Assembly (NCBI GenBank): GCA_963806685.1
Contig: CAWDZB010000012.1
Coordinates: 1 to 64,000, forward strand
Length of the DNA stretch: 64,000 bases
Source: DDH964 sp963806685
GTDB lineage: Bacteria; Desulfobacterota; Desulfuromonadia; Desulfuromonadales; DDH964
Direction of reading: 5' to 3'
Shown: in pieces, positions 29,677-40,784 of the stretch
Numbering within the stretch: position 1 is the first letter of the stretch
Layout of the letters: the number at the start of each line of letters is the position of its first letter
Program-made: the position numbers and the translations under genes
The notes under the pieces: generated by a model
Told to the model about the DNA's origin: nothing
The model's database searches: none
What the model saw: the letters and a program-made list of their open reading frames with translations, nothing else

Positions 29677-29694
29677 AGCGATTGGCCAATCGCT
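29677..29694. promoter_or_regulatory. Perfect 18-bp palindrome after a cargo lipoprotein gene
   Basis: AGCGATTGGCCAATCGCT is its own reverse complement and lies 7 bases after the stop codon. It may be an operator, a recombinase site or a terminator stem without loop; no T run follows. Confidence 0.5.
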
Positions 29695-29762
29695 GGACCA
29701 TATAAACTATTCTATGGACGCCTCTTCCTATAGCCTTAGCGATGCACCTTCTGGATCGCACA

Positions 29763-29880
29763 AAGTCTCATCTGTTGTCTCAAGGGAAGCGATGCCGGGG
29801 CGTAGCCCCAGTCTGTAAGCACCCGGAAGCGAGAGCGAAGCCGAGCGGATCCGTCCTGCTTCGGGATAATGTGTCCTATA
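29763..29880 (+). repeat. tRNA-Pro-derived repeat R2, including upstream leader
   Basis: It copies the tRNA leader as well as the gene: TCTGTTGTCTCAAGGGAAG is identical to bases just before tRNA-Pro, then CGATGCCGGGGCGTAGC and AGTCTG-TA-GCAC. The insert CGGAAGCGAGAGCGAAGC plus CGAGCGGATCCGTC precedes CTGCTTCGGGA, after which it diverges (TAATGTGTCC). This is the clearest proof that the repeat family comes from the tRNA locus. Confidence 0.8.
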
Positions 29881-29938
29881 CAGCAAGATCATTACTGCTC
29901 ATTCCCAACTGGGTATGCCTGCTAACGTCTTTTGTCTG

Positions 29939-30050
29939 ACGTCTCCAAGGGATGCCATTGGGGCAAGTCCTCCTGGTAGGAGAGCGCACTGGGGAGCGAG
30001 AGCGTAGCCGAGCGTACTCGTCCTGCTTCGGGATAATGTGCGCTATGGAC
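29939..30050 (+). repeat. tRNA-Pro-derived repeat R3
   Basis: CCTGGTAGGAGAGCGCACT is followed by an insert like that of R2 (GGGGAGCGAGAGCGTAGCC, GAGCGTACTCGTC), then CTGCTTCGGGATAATGTGCGCT. The outer AGCGCAC and GTGCGCT are perfect inverted arms, and CGAG/CTCG forms an inner hairpin. It sits directly ahead of the UDG-like cargo gene. Confidence 0.72.
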
Positions 30051-30097
30051 CTTTATTGAGGATTTAGGCAGGTGGGCTGTTAGAGGGAAACGGGAAA

Positions 30098-30763
30098 ATG
30101 AGGTTGCCGCCTAAAATCAAAGGCATCTTCCTAGAAGCAATGCAATGTCGGTCCTGTTTCGCTAACGGTTTTGTTGAACCCGCCTATATTGATATTGCTC
30201 AACCTCGCTGGATTGGGCCTTCGTTCTGGACATCAAATCCACGCATTCTACTTCTGTTTATCAATCCTGGAGCTGGCGAAAAGTATGCTAAGGCTAGGCA
30301 TTCTGCTGATCTGGATCTGCTCCAAAAATCCTTAAGCGACCCTTCTGGGCTATTGGAATACTTGGAGAGACAACGACAAAATTTATCCCTCTGGGGAAAG
30401 GGGAAATTCTGGCATTTTTTCGTTAAACAAGTAGGTCTCGATATTGATGCTATAGCGCTTGCCAACATTGCTTGGTGTGCCAGTCGCGATGACCGATACC
30501 CTGTGCGTATGCGAAATAACTGCTTTGAAAAGTTTACCAGCAGACTGCTTGATCTTTTAAAGCCAGATATTGTCATCATGAGCGGAAGAAGTGTCGGTCG
30601 TTATGAGGATCAGATTCAAGAAATTATCCCGGGAACGATGACACTGAAGACACTTCATTTTGCTCATCGCAAAGGGAAATCGGCTCAATTGAATGCTGTA
30701 ACTTCGTTAAGAACCGAACTAGCTTGTTGCGTGCAAACTGCAAGTATTAAGGTGAAGAATTAG
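30098..30763 (+). CDS. Uracil-DNA glycosylase-fold protein, cargo gene
   Basis: The 221-residue protein has the UDG-superfamily layout: RILLLFINPGAGE (motif 1, about residues 48-60), ALANIAWCAS (about 123-132), and LKPDIVIMSGRSVGRY (about 156-171) with a later His-rich HFAHRKGKS (motif 2-like). Two cysteines near the start (CRSC) may bind metal. Members excise damaged bases or act as bacterial immunity sensors for modified phage DNA; the sequence does not decide which. A weak GGGAAA site precedes the ATG. It is enclosed by two copies of the repeat module. Confidence 0.6.
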   Translation: MRLPPKIKGIFLEAMQCRSCFANGFVEPAYIDIAQPRWIGPSFWTSNPRILLLFINPGAGEKYAKARHSADLDLLQKSLSDPSGLLEYLERQRQNLSLWGKGKFWHFFVKQVGLDIDAIALANIAWCASRDDRYPVRMRNNCFEKFTSRLLDLLKPDIVIMSGRSVGRYEDQIQEIIPGTMTLKTLHFAHRKGKSAQLNAVTSLRTELACCVQTASIKVKN

Positions 30764-30804
30764 AGCAAATCTTTTGGCGACATCATTATGGAGGGTCATC
30801 TGCC

Positions 30805-30952
30805 TCGGGAACATGTGTCCTTTACAGCAAGACCATTGATTCCCTATCCCCAACTAGGCATGCCTGCTAGCGTATTTGTCTGAGGTCCCAGGGACGTCGG
30901 ACGGGGAGGTTCAGTCTGGTACGCACAGCTTTAGCTAGAGCGAAGCGAATCG
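30805..30952 (+). repeat. Spacer module copy plus tRNA-Pro-derived repeat R4
   Basis: 30805-30884 repeats the spacer at 29862-29940 (ATGTGTCC, TACAGCAAGA, CATGCCTGCTA, TTTGTCTGA). Then GGGGAGGTTCAGTCTGGTA, CGCAC and the insert AGCTTTAGCTAGAGCGAAGC lead straight into the exact tRNA 3' half at 30953. The insert is close to that of R1. Confidence 0.72.
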
Positions 30953-30999
<47 letters not shown>

Positions 31000-31319
31000 T
31001 TTAAAAACAAGCATTTAGGCCACCCTGAAAAGGGTGGCCTTTTTGCGTCCTGGCAGAAATTTTCTTTTCGGTTGCCGTTTGGTTGCCGTTTGTCGGATTC
31101 TCGCCGTCTTGCTGGGCTGTCAACGGCGGTCAAAGCTTGTCTGAAAAAGGACCTTCCTCAAGCCTTTTTCCCTGTTGGAGGATTTCCAGACTTTCAGGAT
31201 AGGCTTCTTCTCGCAGGAAAAATTACAGCCAGGAAAAAGAGGGATGAATGGATCTCGTTTAAATGGCAATGGTTGGGCTTGCGGCTTGAATAGCGTTGAA
31301 CTATGGGCGATCCCGTCGC
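31000..31319. other. Junction after the internal att site, no gene
   Basis: A hairpin GGCCACCC/GGGTGGCC with TTTTTG (31018-31044) is a rho-independent terminator. GGTTGCCGTTT is repeated in tandem at 31070-31091. The remaining bases up to 31319 show no supported gene on either strand. Confidence 0.6.
31018..31044 (+). terminator. Rho-independent terminator after the internal att
   Basis: An 8-bp perfect stem GGCCACCC/GGGTGGCC with a CTGAAA loop is followed by TTTTTG. Confidence 0.8.
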
Positions 31320-31817
31320 CTAGACAGGTTCAGCCATCTCCTCCTGCAACGCTTTCTCTCCAAGCAACTGGAACTGCCGAATCGATGCCTTGCCATACCG
31401 AAGTTGGTTTCCACCGAGAAAAACTCCCTGACATTTGCCCGCCTGCAGCATGGTTGTGATGGAGGCAAAGGCCAGAAACAGCAGGAAGACCACGACGCTG
31501 CCAACCTGACCTCGAACGTGAATATAGCCTATCGATCCAGGATTACTCTTGAGCAATTTTGGATCGGCCATCTCTTGGTCGATGTGGCGGCTTGCCGACA
31601 AGGAGACGGTAACGTGTCTGCCCTGGATTTTTGTCGGTTCGAGAAACTCCCCCTCCAGCGCTAATGACAGGATTTCCGAATGAGGCCCCTCATACTCATA
31701 CGATTCCTTATCCGGGTTTACGCCGAAGAAATAACTCACCTCCCAATCGTGGACGCGAACAAAATACAACTCGTAGGTTTCTCTGGCTGAATTTTCTAAA
31801 GCCTTTTTTCGAGGCAT
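31320..31817 (-). CDS. Hypothetical protein downstream of the PLD-helicase (165 residues)
   Basis: It starts 2 bases after the helicase stop on the same strand and is clearly in its operon. The N-terminal half looks beta-rich (YELYFVRVHDWEVSYFFGVN, FLEPTKIQGRHVTVSLS). The C-terminal half has FASITTMLQAGKCQGVF and LRYGKASIRQFQL, short helices and strands rather than a true membrane span. I do not recognise a named family. Tight coupling suggests a partner of the helicase. Confidence 0.6.
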   Translation of the reverse strand: MPRKKALENSARETYELYFVRVHDWEVSYFFGVNPDKESYEYEGPHSEILSLALEGEFLEPTKIQGRHVTVSLSASRHIDQEMADPKLLKSNPGSIGYIHVRGQVGSVVVFLLFLAFASITTMLQAGKCQGVFLGGNQLRYGKASIRQFQLLGEKALQEEMAEPV

Positions 31818-31819
31818 GT

Positions 31820-34800
31820 TCAGGCGACCCTCTCCGGGACACCGACGATGGCGGAAACAATTCGCGTATGGATGGGCTGGGATGAGGGGATTGCGGAAAA
31901 CGCCTCTATTATTCGTTCAGAGGGGATCGGATGGTTCTTGAGGTCCCTGCGGATGTCCCGCAGGCGCAGCGGCTTGAACCGACGCCTTTGGGTCAGCTTC
32001 GCATACCAGGTGTCACGAATCAGGTCGAGCCAAGCCTCAGCTACGGCATCGAGATCCGGACGCTCCTGTTCGTGAGCCGGGATGTCCTGCAAGCCGAGAG
32101 CGGCCCTGAGGACCTCCTTCCTGTCATGATCGCCTGCCTGCTCGGCCTGCTTGAGGTAGTGGCTCAGGACATGCTTCATCTCCTCCAGTGCCCGCTGCTT
32201 TTTCCTGGGAAGAAGCGAAACTTCTGCTTCCAGCACATGGTTGAGAAACTGCGCGATCAGCTCCGAGGCTTGCTTGTCCATCGGCCGGTCTTCAGGGTCG
32301 TCCGTCAGCAGCTCACGGAGCTTTGCCGCGACATCTTCCAGATGCGTCACCAACTGGCCATGCAGCCGCTCCATCAGCACCCACTTGGGAGCCCCATGCT
32401 CGGCCCCCGCGATCGCCATGAAGGCCCAGGGTCGCCGGGATCGAACCAGACTCACGGTTGAGACCACCCGCGCCTTGGAATGGCGCACATCCGCATAGAC
32501 CTCCCTGGGGACCAGACCGGTCTCCGGATCGACCAGCTCCCGGACGGGCTGAAAGGCATCCCGAAGGCCGTCCCAGGTTTGTCCCCTTTTCTCCAGCTCG
32601 CTCAATTGCTGGATCATTTCCTCCACGGTGGAGGGAGCATCGGCCTGCAACTCTTCCGGAATAAGGTTTTCGGGCAGGGGAAGATTCGAACCGAGGATCT
32701 CCTTGACCTCCTTGTAGCGCTGGAAAAATTTGCGGTCGGCCTTGAGGGAGAAGGATTCGCTGTCCAGGGGCCACCAGACCTCTATCTGCTTGTGGGGACT
32801 GTTCATGCGGTCGACCCGGCCGACCCGCTGCTCGGCAATGCGGATGACACTGGGCATGTCGAGGAGCAGGACCGCCGAGGCCTGCTGCAGGTTGAGCCCT
32901 TCCGACATGGCGTCGGAGCAGAGCGCCACAACCCCTCGCGCATCGGACCCAAGGGCAAAGAGCTTGTTGACCTTCTTCTTTTGATGTTCCTTGGAGCCGG
33001 TCGCGACAATGACCTCACTGCTGGGCCGCTCCTGTTCGATCAGCTGCCTGATGATCTCCAGGGTGATGAGACAACTGTCGAAGGCGATGACCAGCGGGTG
33101 CTTCTCCAGAAGCTTCTGCAGCCGTATCGCCTTGGAGCGTTCCCGACTGTCCGACATCTGCTCGGCCAGCAAAAGAATGTCGCTGTAGATCCTGACCTCC
33201 TCCTCCACAGCCCGCCGGTGCTCCTCTCTGTCAGTCAGCCAGATCGGCAGTTTGTCCTTGAGGGAGGTGGAGTGCACCTTCCCGGCGCTCAGCCGCAGGC
33301 GCTCCAGGACATTGCCCGTCTCTTCGGGTTTGATGAACTCGGTGATGCCGAACTGCCTGGCGGCCGTTTCTGTCCCCAGCAGGTGCTCGATCAACGCCGC
33401 CCGGGAAGAGCGAAGCCGAGACATCAGGTGATACAGCGCCAGCCCCTTGGCCCCCTGGAGGCGGCCGCGGATATAGACATCCTCGTCGACCACACCCCGC
33501 AACGATTCGGGCAACTCCAGGCCGGAGCGCAGATTGCTCAATCCCCGAATCTGCCCGGCCAGTTCCCGGATTTTGATCGCGATCTCTTTGTCTTTCGCCG
33601 TTTCCTCGGTTTCGTAGGTCCGGGAGCGGTGTTCCGGGTAACGACACTTTTTGCCCAGGTCGTCCCGGTAGGCGTCCGGGTGCTGATCGACCATGGCGTT
33701 CAGCATGACCTTGGTCCGGCGCAGGGTGAAACGCTGCACCTCCTTTTGCATCTCCAGGCGCTCTTCATGGGTCGTCACGAACTTCCCGCCCTGGGCCCCC
33801 AGGCGCTTGGCCAGCCTGTCGAACAGGGCGAGGGCCGAATCCTCCAGGTTGTCCGCCCCGAGCAGGTCCACGATCATCAGCAGGTCGCGCACTCCCCGGT
33901 TGATCGGAGTGGCCGTGAACATGATCACCACGTCGGCCATGTTGCCGTGCAGGCCGCGGGTCCGGGACGACTTGGGATTCAGGAAGTTGTGGGCCTCATC
34001 GATAGCCAGCGACTGGGCCCTACGGATGCTCTGCATGACATCCTCGTGCCGGTCGGACCGCTGGTGGCTCAGCACGCCGTGCGACAGGGCCACCAGGGGT
34101 AGCCCGCAGGAGATGGCCTCGCGCTTCCACGACTCCTCGACCGCGCCAGGCGGACAGACCAGCGCGGTGATGTCCTTGCGGGTGCGCCCGGTACTCCAGA
34201 TGCGGTCCATGACGGCGCGCAGCAGGTACGCCCCCATCCGGGTCTTCCCCGAACCGGTCGCGTCGGCCACCAAAACGCTGCCGACGTTTTCAACCATCCA
34301 GAGGGCCTGGGCGATGCCGACTTTCTGGGAGGGCCACAGCTCCCGCCCTCCGCCAGCCATGTGGGTCCTGATGTACTTCTGCGCCCAGTCCCCCTCAATC
34401 AGTTCGCCGCAGGCCCGCCCCAGCGCCTCCTGCCAGGTGGCGACTTTCAGCAACTGCTCCAAGAGGTCGAGGAGATATCCATTGTAATCGTCGCCGAGTG
34501 CCCAATAGTTCTCCGCCAGCTGCTGCGCCTCGCGGTAGCGCTTGGGTTCCTTCTGGTGATGGAATCTTGCGTTGGCCTCCAGCTGTTTCCGCATGCCCGT
34601 AAAGCTGAAGTTGCTGGAGCCGAGCGTCACTGCCTCATCCCCGACGTAGATCTTGCTGTGAAGCTTTCGGTGTTCGTCGGCTACATATCGACTCTGCAGG
34701 CGCCCCGTCCTTGAGCATCTCCATGACCAGGACGATCTTGTAGCAGAGCCGCAGGGAGATGCCGGCATTAAGCCAGTAGTCGATCACTTCCTGGGGGAGG

Positions 34801-35108
34801 GTTTTCTTGCTGATGCTGTACTGGGAGCGGCGGGACAGGGTCGGCTCGCTGCCGATCAGAAGGCGCAGGGTTTGGGGTCGGTCGACTGGAAGGGCGGCAA
34901 GGAAGTCTATGACGTAATCGAGGGAGGTGAAGCCGGTGACAATAAGGGGGGAGGCACTGTTGGCCAGGTCGTTCAGAACGACGGATTCGACCTTCGCTTT
35001 GCTGAAATTGTGAGGGAATCGCTCCGGTTCAGGCCACTCGGAGACATCTCGGATGCCGGCCTGAACGTCTACCTGGTCATCGAAAAAGCTGTACTGCTTT
35101 TCTGTCAA
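31820..35108 (-). pseudogene. PLD-domain plus SNF2-type helicase, one frame change near the N terminus
   Basis: Reading from ATG 35108, the first about 135 residues (MTEKQYSFFDDQVDVQ..., TGFTSLDYVIDFLA) join by removal of one G from a GGGG run near 34703 to a 960-residue frame. Joined, the protein has a phospholipase D-like site (HRKLHSKIYVGDEAVTLGSSN), then helicase motifs: Q-region WPSQKVGIAQAL, Walker A ADATGSGKTRMG, box II LAIDEAHNFLN, FTATPINRG, and the C-terminal half with SDAMSEGLNLQQA and AEQRVGRVDRM. About 1,095 residues. Similar nuclease-helicase fusions occur in anti-phage systems such as DISARM-like and Mokosh-type loci. Whether the extra G is real or a base-call error is open. 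Confidence 0.75.
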
Positions 35109-35302
35109 GTGTCCACCCTGCCGCTCAAGTCACTCATAGTCGCCAAGGCCCTCCTTTTGGCCATGTTTTTAAGCCACGGGAGCACCGGCAAAGTCTCGCG
35201 TCTGCCTAGGTTGATGCGGTGGCCGTTCATGCTGGGCGTGGGAGTTTCGGCACCGGAGTAGTCGATACCGAGGTAGTGAGAATAGGTCGGATCCATCGCC
35301 AT
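35105..35302 (-). CDS. Short frame ahead of the PLD-helicase (65 residues)
   Basis: The peptide starts YSHYLGIDYSGAETPTPSMNG, like the N terminus of a longer RNase H-like/DUF429-type protein, but stops after 65 residues. Its stop overlaps the helicase ATG (ATGA), so it could be translated with it. It may be a truncated remnant or a frame-broken gene. Confidence 0.35.
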   Translation of the reverse strand: MAMDPTYSHYLGIDYSGAETPTPSMNGHRINLGRRETLPVLPWLKNMAKRRALATMSDLSGRVDT

Positions 35303-35406
35303 GCGTTCCTACCCCTTGTCATTTCCAGCTTGGCTCGGGATCCATCTTTGGAACTTGGCGATGCGACCCCAACCCTTTCCGACGATTAAATATGCAGCCC
35401 CAATCT

Positions 35407-38400
35407 TCACACGGCCTGCTTAATCAAATCAAACACCACCCGCGCAAACCCTTCAGCCACCTGCCGGTTGGACAGTATCTGCATCATCTGATTCTGATGC
35501 GCTTCGCTGCTATCCATTACCGCATCATCGAGCGCCTTGGGAAAATCACCGAGCATTGCTTGCTCAGGTGTGTTGTTTTGGATCTGATCCATGACACTTT
35601 TGTTTTCCCGCACCTTGTCGCGAATGGTGTAGGCGTAATTGACCAGATCATTCTCAGTCAGACCATCAGTCATAAAGAGTTCGTTGAGCCGCGCCAAGAT
35701 CTGCGACATGAAACTCTTCCTTCTTGTCCCTCGCTTTGGCCGAGCCGATGTCGCTCCCTGGTTGCAACCCATACTCGCCTTCGGCCTCCATCACAATATT
35801 CTGCTCACGGATCTTGGAGAGCCGGTAATGACTGAGGGCGACGTTACTTAGATCTATGTCATCCTCATCATCCAGTTTTTCGCGCAGCAACGGCCGCAGA
35901 TGACGGGCATAAAGGCTGAGTTTCTCCAGGTCCTTGCTGTCATAATCGACGATCTGTGACATGAATTCGTAGAAGCGGGTAAAACTGCCAAGGTCTTTCT
36001 TGAAGATCTCCAGCCGGTCCTTTTCCTGCTTGCACTCTTTGAGGCTCGTTTCAGCATTGGCGATCAGGACCGCGTCACCGGTCTGCTTGGTGCGGTCGAA
36101 CATCTCCTTGGCGGTTTTATAGGCGTCGACCGCCAGCTTGTAGCGCCCTTGCCAACGCTGCACCGCCGGTTTGCAGATATTACTGATCGCCGCATTGCTC
36201 TTGTTCTTGGCAAAGAAGGCAACAGCGAACTGCTCCACCTCTTGCCAGGTAAAGATTCCTTCGGCGCGCAGCTTGTCGAAAAGGTCGAAAACCAGGTCGG
36301 GGTCGGAGACGTCAGCCAGTTCGGCGGTCTGGATAATAGGGCTGGAACGAATCGAGGATGTCTTGCGGATCGTTGAAGAAGTCGAGGACGAAAGTGCCGC
36401 TTTCGGCCTTGCCGGGATAGGTGCGGTTCAGGCGCGAGAGGGTCTGCACGCACTCGACACCATAGAGCTTCTTGTCAACATACATGGCGCAGAGCTTCGG
36501 CTGATCGAAGCCGGTCTGGAACTTGTTGGCGACCAGCATCACCTGGAACTCGTCGGTGTCGAACGCCTTGCGCATGTCGCGACCCTTGAGGCCGGGGTTC
36601 ATGCTGTGCTCGGTGAACTTCTCCCCCGATCAGCCCTTCGGCATTCGGATCGTTGTCGCTGAACGCCACCTCGCCGGAGAAGGCGACCAGGGCACTAATG
36701 CCGCTATAGCCTTTACGGGTGATGTACTTGTCGAACTCCTTCTTGTAGCGCACCACTTCCTTGCGCGAGCTGGTCACCACCATCGCCTTGGCCTGGCCGC
36801 CGAGCAGTCCCATGATGTTGTCCTTGTAGTGCTCGACGATCACCTGCACCTTCTGGGCAATGTTGTAGTCGTGCAGCCGCACCCACTGGTTGAGCTTGAC
36901 CGTCGCCTTCTTGCTGTCGACCTCTTCGTCCTTGGCCTGAATCCTCTGCGCCAATTGGTAGGCAACCTTGTAGTTGGTGTAGTTCTTCAGCACATCGAGG
37001 ATAAAGCCCTCTTCGATCGCCTGGCGCATCGAGTAGACGTGAAACGCTTCGGGTAGGTTCTTCTTCGATGGTTGCTGACTGGGATCGGGCAGACGGCCGA
37101 ACAGCTCCAGGGTCTTCGGCTTCGGTGTTGCGGTAAAGGCGAAGTAGCTCAGGTTGTCATTAGCACGCCGAGCGGCGACGGTGGCATCGAGGATATCTTC
37201 TGAGGTGAATTCGACATCGTCGCTGGTGTTCTCAGCCAGCAGCACCTCTTTCAACTGCCGGGCAGTCGAGCCGGTCTGCGACGAGTGCGCCTCGTCGGCG
37301 ATGATCGCGTAGCGACGTTCCTTGAGGCTGACGCTGTTCTCGATCGCCTGGAGCACAAAGGGGAAGGTCTGGATGGTGACAATGATGATCGGCTGCGAAC
37401 TCTCCAGCGCCTTGGCCAGCTTTTCTGATTTCGAGCCTTCACCGACTTCGCGATTGATCCGCCCCACCACCCCGTCAGCATGTTCGAACTGGTAGATGGT
37501 GTCCTGCAACTGGTCATCGAGCACCGTGCGGTCGGTGACGACGATCACCGAATGGAACTGCTTGTCGCCCGTCGTCTGTATAGAGCGATGAAAGCTGATG
37601 CGCCGTCCAGGCGATGGAGTTCGACTTGCCCGACCCGGCACTGTGCTGGATCAGGTATTTCTGCCCCGGGCCTTCTTCCTTTGCGGCATCGAGCAAACGG
37701 TTGACCACATCCCACTGGTGGTAGCGGGGAAAGATCAGCGTCTCTTTCTTGTACTTCTTGCCCTGCCAGTCTTCTTTCTCTTCGATCTGGAGATGGACAT
37801 AGCGGGCAAGGATCTTCAGCAGGTTGTCGGGCAGCAGCACCTCGTTCCAGAGATAGCTGGTGGCGTATTCGTTCGGATCGTCCGGCACATCATTGCCAGC
37901 CGCCGCCTTCTTTGGTCCCTTTGTTGAACGGCAGGAAGAAGGTGTCGCCCCCTTCGAGCCGGGTGGCCATGTAGACCTCGTACTGACTGACGGCAAAGTG
38001 AACCAGAGCGCCACGTTTGAAAGTCAGCAGCGGCTCCGGCTTCTTGGTCACCGGGTCTTTCGGCAGGCGTGTGTACTTGTATTGCTTAATGGCGTTTTCG
38101 ACCGCCTGCTTGAACTCCGACTTCAGTTCCAGCGTGGCGATCGGCAGAGCCGTTGACGAACAGCACCAGGTCGATGCGCAAAGATTGGCTTTCTTGCCGG
38201 TCTCGGCCAGATGCTCTTCGGTGGCATAGGGGCTGTAGACCAGCTCGGGCACAATGCGCAGGCGGTTCTTTTCGTAACGCGTCAAGGTATCGGGGTTGAG
38301 ATCGTGTTCCGGCTTGAACTGACAGAGCTTGAAGCGGGCACCCCGATCACGCAGTTCGTGACGCAGCACACCAAGGGTGCCGAAGGTGCGCAGGTCGCGA

Positions 38401-38661
38401 TCGGCAGCATTGGGGTCGGCTTTGTTGAGCTGGCTGGCGACTTTTTCGAGGAGATGCTTTTCAGGGTTTTGCGGATAGAGTTTGCAGTATTTTTGCCACT
38501 CGGTGTCTTGAGTCTCTTGCACGAACCCAAGCACGTCTTCTTCGTACAATGCCAGTTTCCGGTTGTAGCCATCGGGTGTCCCGAGCTGCCAGCCATTGGC
38601 CAACATCTGATTGATGATGTCGGTTCTGGAAAAGTAGCTCTTGTGTTGAATCTATCGTCAT
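35407..38661 (-). pseudogene. hsdR: Type I restriction enzyme subunit R, multiple frame changes
   Basis: Joined fragments give an R subunit of about 1,080 residues: nuclease motif LPIATLELKSEF, Walker A HSAGSGKSNSIAW, box II IADEAHSSQTG, FAFTATPK, and the C-terminal helical part (AVQRWQGRYKLAVDAY, FMSQILARLNELF). Coding sequence changes frame about eight times, near 38645, 38205, 38150, 37905, 37590, 36612, 36330 and 35722, with no simple stop mutation. R subunits translocate DNA and cut it. As written no full product is made. The start overlaps the FRG gene stop. Confidence 0.85.
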
Positions 38662-39498
38662 AGCATTCCCTTTGGCTGAGATTTAAGGTGTGCAGCCACT
38701 CTGTCAATTTCCGGAAACAACGTAGATTCAGATATCCCAATTTCGGCCAACTCATCCAAGATCGTTTTCTTCCCATTTTGTGCAATCTTGATGGTGTGTA
38801 CATTCCCTTTTTTTTGATATTGGTACGAATCAGGAATATTGGCAGGCTGGGACTTGTCACTTCCCATGCCAAACAGTAAAAAAGCTCCATTTTGGCGGAT
38901 AATCCTAGGGTTATCCATCTTTGGCTTAACGCAAATGACCGATCTCAGATGACTTTCATCGATTGCATCCAAAAAATATGGTTTTTCGTACTTAATTTCA
39001 TGAAGATATTTGATTTTTTCTCCTTTATAATCGAAACTTAATGACATTTTTGCTAAATTACTTATTACAGAAACAGTGTCGCTACTATGAAAACGAATTT
39101 CTTCATCGGGGACCTGATAGATCAGTACCTCTCCGTGACTCCCACCTCTACCAGAAAGACTTGAACATGCAAAATAGAGGGCCGCTAGTGGGTTAGCAGT
39201 TATATCTAGTAATCTTGTCGGTAGGCCATAGTGCTGCATTTTCACTAAATGATCAAAAGCAGAGCGACAATTTTCGAAATCGTTTGGACAAATGGCAATC
39301 ATACTTTTGTAAAGTCTGTCTTCATTTGCCACATACCTGTCTTGAGCCGGGTCGTCGTCAATATTGCGATAAATTGATGGGGACAGCCTTGAATCCCTCA
39401 CTTGCGTGACCACGAAAGAAAAGGGTATGCCCTGGCACGGCCTGAATTGTTTTCAATTCTTTTATAAAGGTCGAAATCGCGCCTTTACGATTGGGCAT
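38658..39498 (-). pseudogene. FRG-domain protein between hsdS and hsdR, one frame change
   Basis: The start ATG at 39498 overlaps the hsdS stop (TAATG). MPNRKGAISTFIKELK leads to TLFFRGHAS, the FRG signature. One extra G in GAGGGATTC near 39393 breaks the frame, after which 251 codons continue: RLSPSIYRN, HYGLPTRLLDITANPLAALYFAC, EVLIYQV, QNGAFLLFG. FRG (PF08867) proteins have no agreed activity. The TGA overlaps the hsdR ATG (ATGA), so the gene is wired into the restriction operon. Confidence 0.75.
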
Positions 39499-40784
39499 TA
39501 ATTATCTCCCTTCCAGTTGCGGACGTCGATCTTTCCGGTAACGGCGGCAGAAATAAGAGCGGTGCGGCGCTCCCTTAGCAATTCAATTTGATCGATTGCT
39601 TTCTGTTCAATCAAATCAAACTTTGCCTTAATCTTGTCCAGATGATCTGCGATTAAAAGCTGTTCTTTTAAAGGCGGAAAAGCAAAGCGATATTGTTTAA
39701 ATGTTTCCGCTGGCAAATGAGCAATCGTTGCCTTACCAGCCCCACTCACAAACCTCTCTCGATGAACAGCGTCAAACAGAACATAGAACATAAACCGAGT
39801 GTAATCAGTGCTTGGCTTATTCGGACGTAATCTGTGTAGCGCTTTCTGATAAAAACAAATTTCATCTTTTTCCCAAATAGCTGACCTACCTATTTCCCCT
39901 CCTTCGCATACGATAAGATCTCCTTTTCTGACCGAAAATCGCTCATGTTCTTCTGGTCGGAAATCCATCTCTGGCAAATCCTCAGTATTAATTCGATCCC
40001 ATTGTACGTCTGTATTTCTTAGGTATTTACCGAGGTAAGCTCCTGTGATCTTTTTATCATCCAACATTTTGCCCAAAAGGACTTCATATCTGTACGAGAG
40101 CTTTGAAACAGCCCAATGCTCCGGCACCTCCCCCAACCACTCAATACCGGAATCTTTCATCGGCGCATCGGGGTTAAGCCCTTTGGTGACGGCATGGCTG
40201 ATCACCGCCTGACGCTTTTCTTTCAGCAGCTTGATCAGTTGTTGTTGCTTGTCGATCAGGGTGTCGATTTTGGCGGTTTCGTGGTCGAGGAAGTTGGCGA
40301 TTTGGGTTTGTTCTGTTTTCTCAGGATATGCAAAGGCAAGACTTTTCCACATTTCAAAATTGAAACTCTCGATTGACACACCATAACCACGTAAAAAAAG
40401 GGCGCTATTCCCGAGACAATATTTTAAAAATTGTCTATCAAATTTCTTGCTCAAAGTTATTCTCTGAACAACATTTGAGTAGATAGCATTTTCACAAGGA
40501 AGGTGTACATACGGTGTCCCATTACGCGTTAACAACAAGTCTTGTGCTGTTGTCCTTTTTCTCTCTGGAAACTCAACAAAATCAGATTTAAGTGGTGTCT
40601 TATTACACGTATATAGGACTTCTTTTCCATCTCCCCAATATGATTTATCAATAACTTCTCCAGCATTGTTATCGATGAACGTATAGGCGATTCTGCTTGT
40701 TATCCACTTCTGAGGGACAAGACCAATCTCTTCTACACCAGAGTCAACATATGTAGCGTGTTTTTTATATCGATCCACCATCAC
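39498..40784 (-). CDS. hsdS: Type I restriction-modification specificity subunit S
   Basis: The 428-residue protein has two target-recognition domains (about 20-165 and 225-375), each followed by a coiled-coil spacer: TEQTQIANFLDHETAKIDTLI with QQQLIKLLKEKRQAVISHAV, and PLKEQLLIADHLDKI with AIDQIELLRERRTALISAAV. The repeat GIEWLGEVPEHW starts the second half. It sets the DNA target of the M and R subunits. The reading frame is intact although hsdM and hsdR on both sides are broken. GTG start at 40784 overlaps the hsdM stop. Confidence 0.92.
   Translation of the reverse strand: MMVDRYKKHATYVDSGVEEIGLVPQKWITSRIAYTFIDNNAGEVIDKSYWGDGKEVLYTCNKTPLKSDFVEFPERKRTTAQDLLLTRNGTPYVHLPCENAIYSNVVQRITLSKKFDRQFLKYCLGNSALFLRGYGVSIESFNFEMWKSLAFAYPEKTEQTQIANFLDHETAKIDTLIDKQQQLIKLLKEKRQAVISHAVTKGLNPDAPMKDSGIEWLGEVPEHWAVSKLSYRYEVLLGKMLDDKKITGAYLGKYLRNTDVQWDRINTEDLPEMDFRPEEHERFSVRKGDLIVCEGGEIGRSAIWEKDEICFYQKALHRLRPNKPSTDYTRFMFYVLFDAVHRERFVSGAGKATIAHLPAETFKQYRFAFPPLKEQLLIADHLDKIKAKFDLIEQKAIDQIELLRERRTALISAAVTGKIDVRNWKGDN

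Noticed and set aside
27715..30050. Additional functional tRNA genes
   Set aside because: R1-R3 lack the T arm and 3' acceptor strand and carry an insert between D arm and anticodon stem, so they cannot fold into a tRNA.
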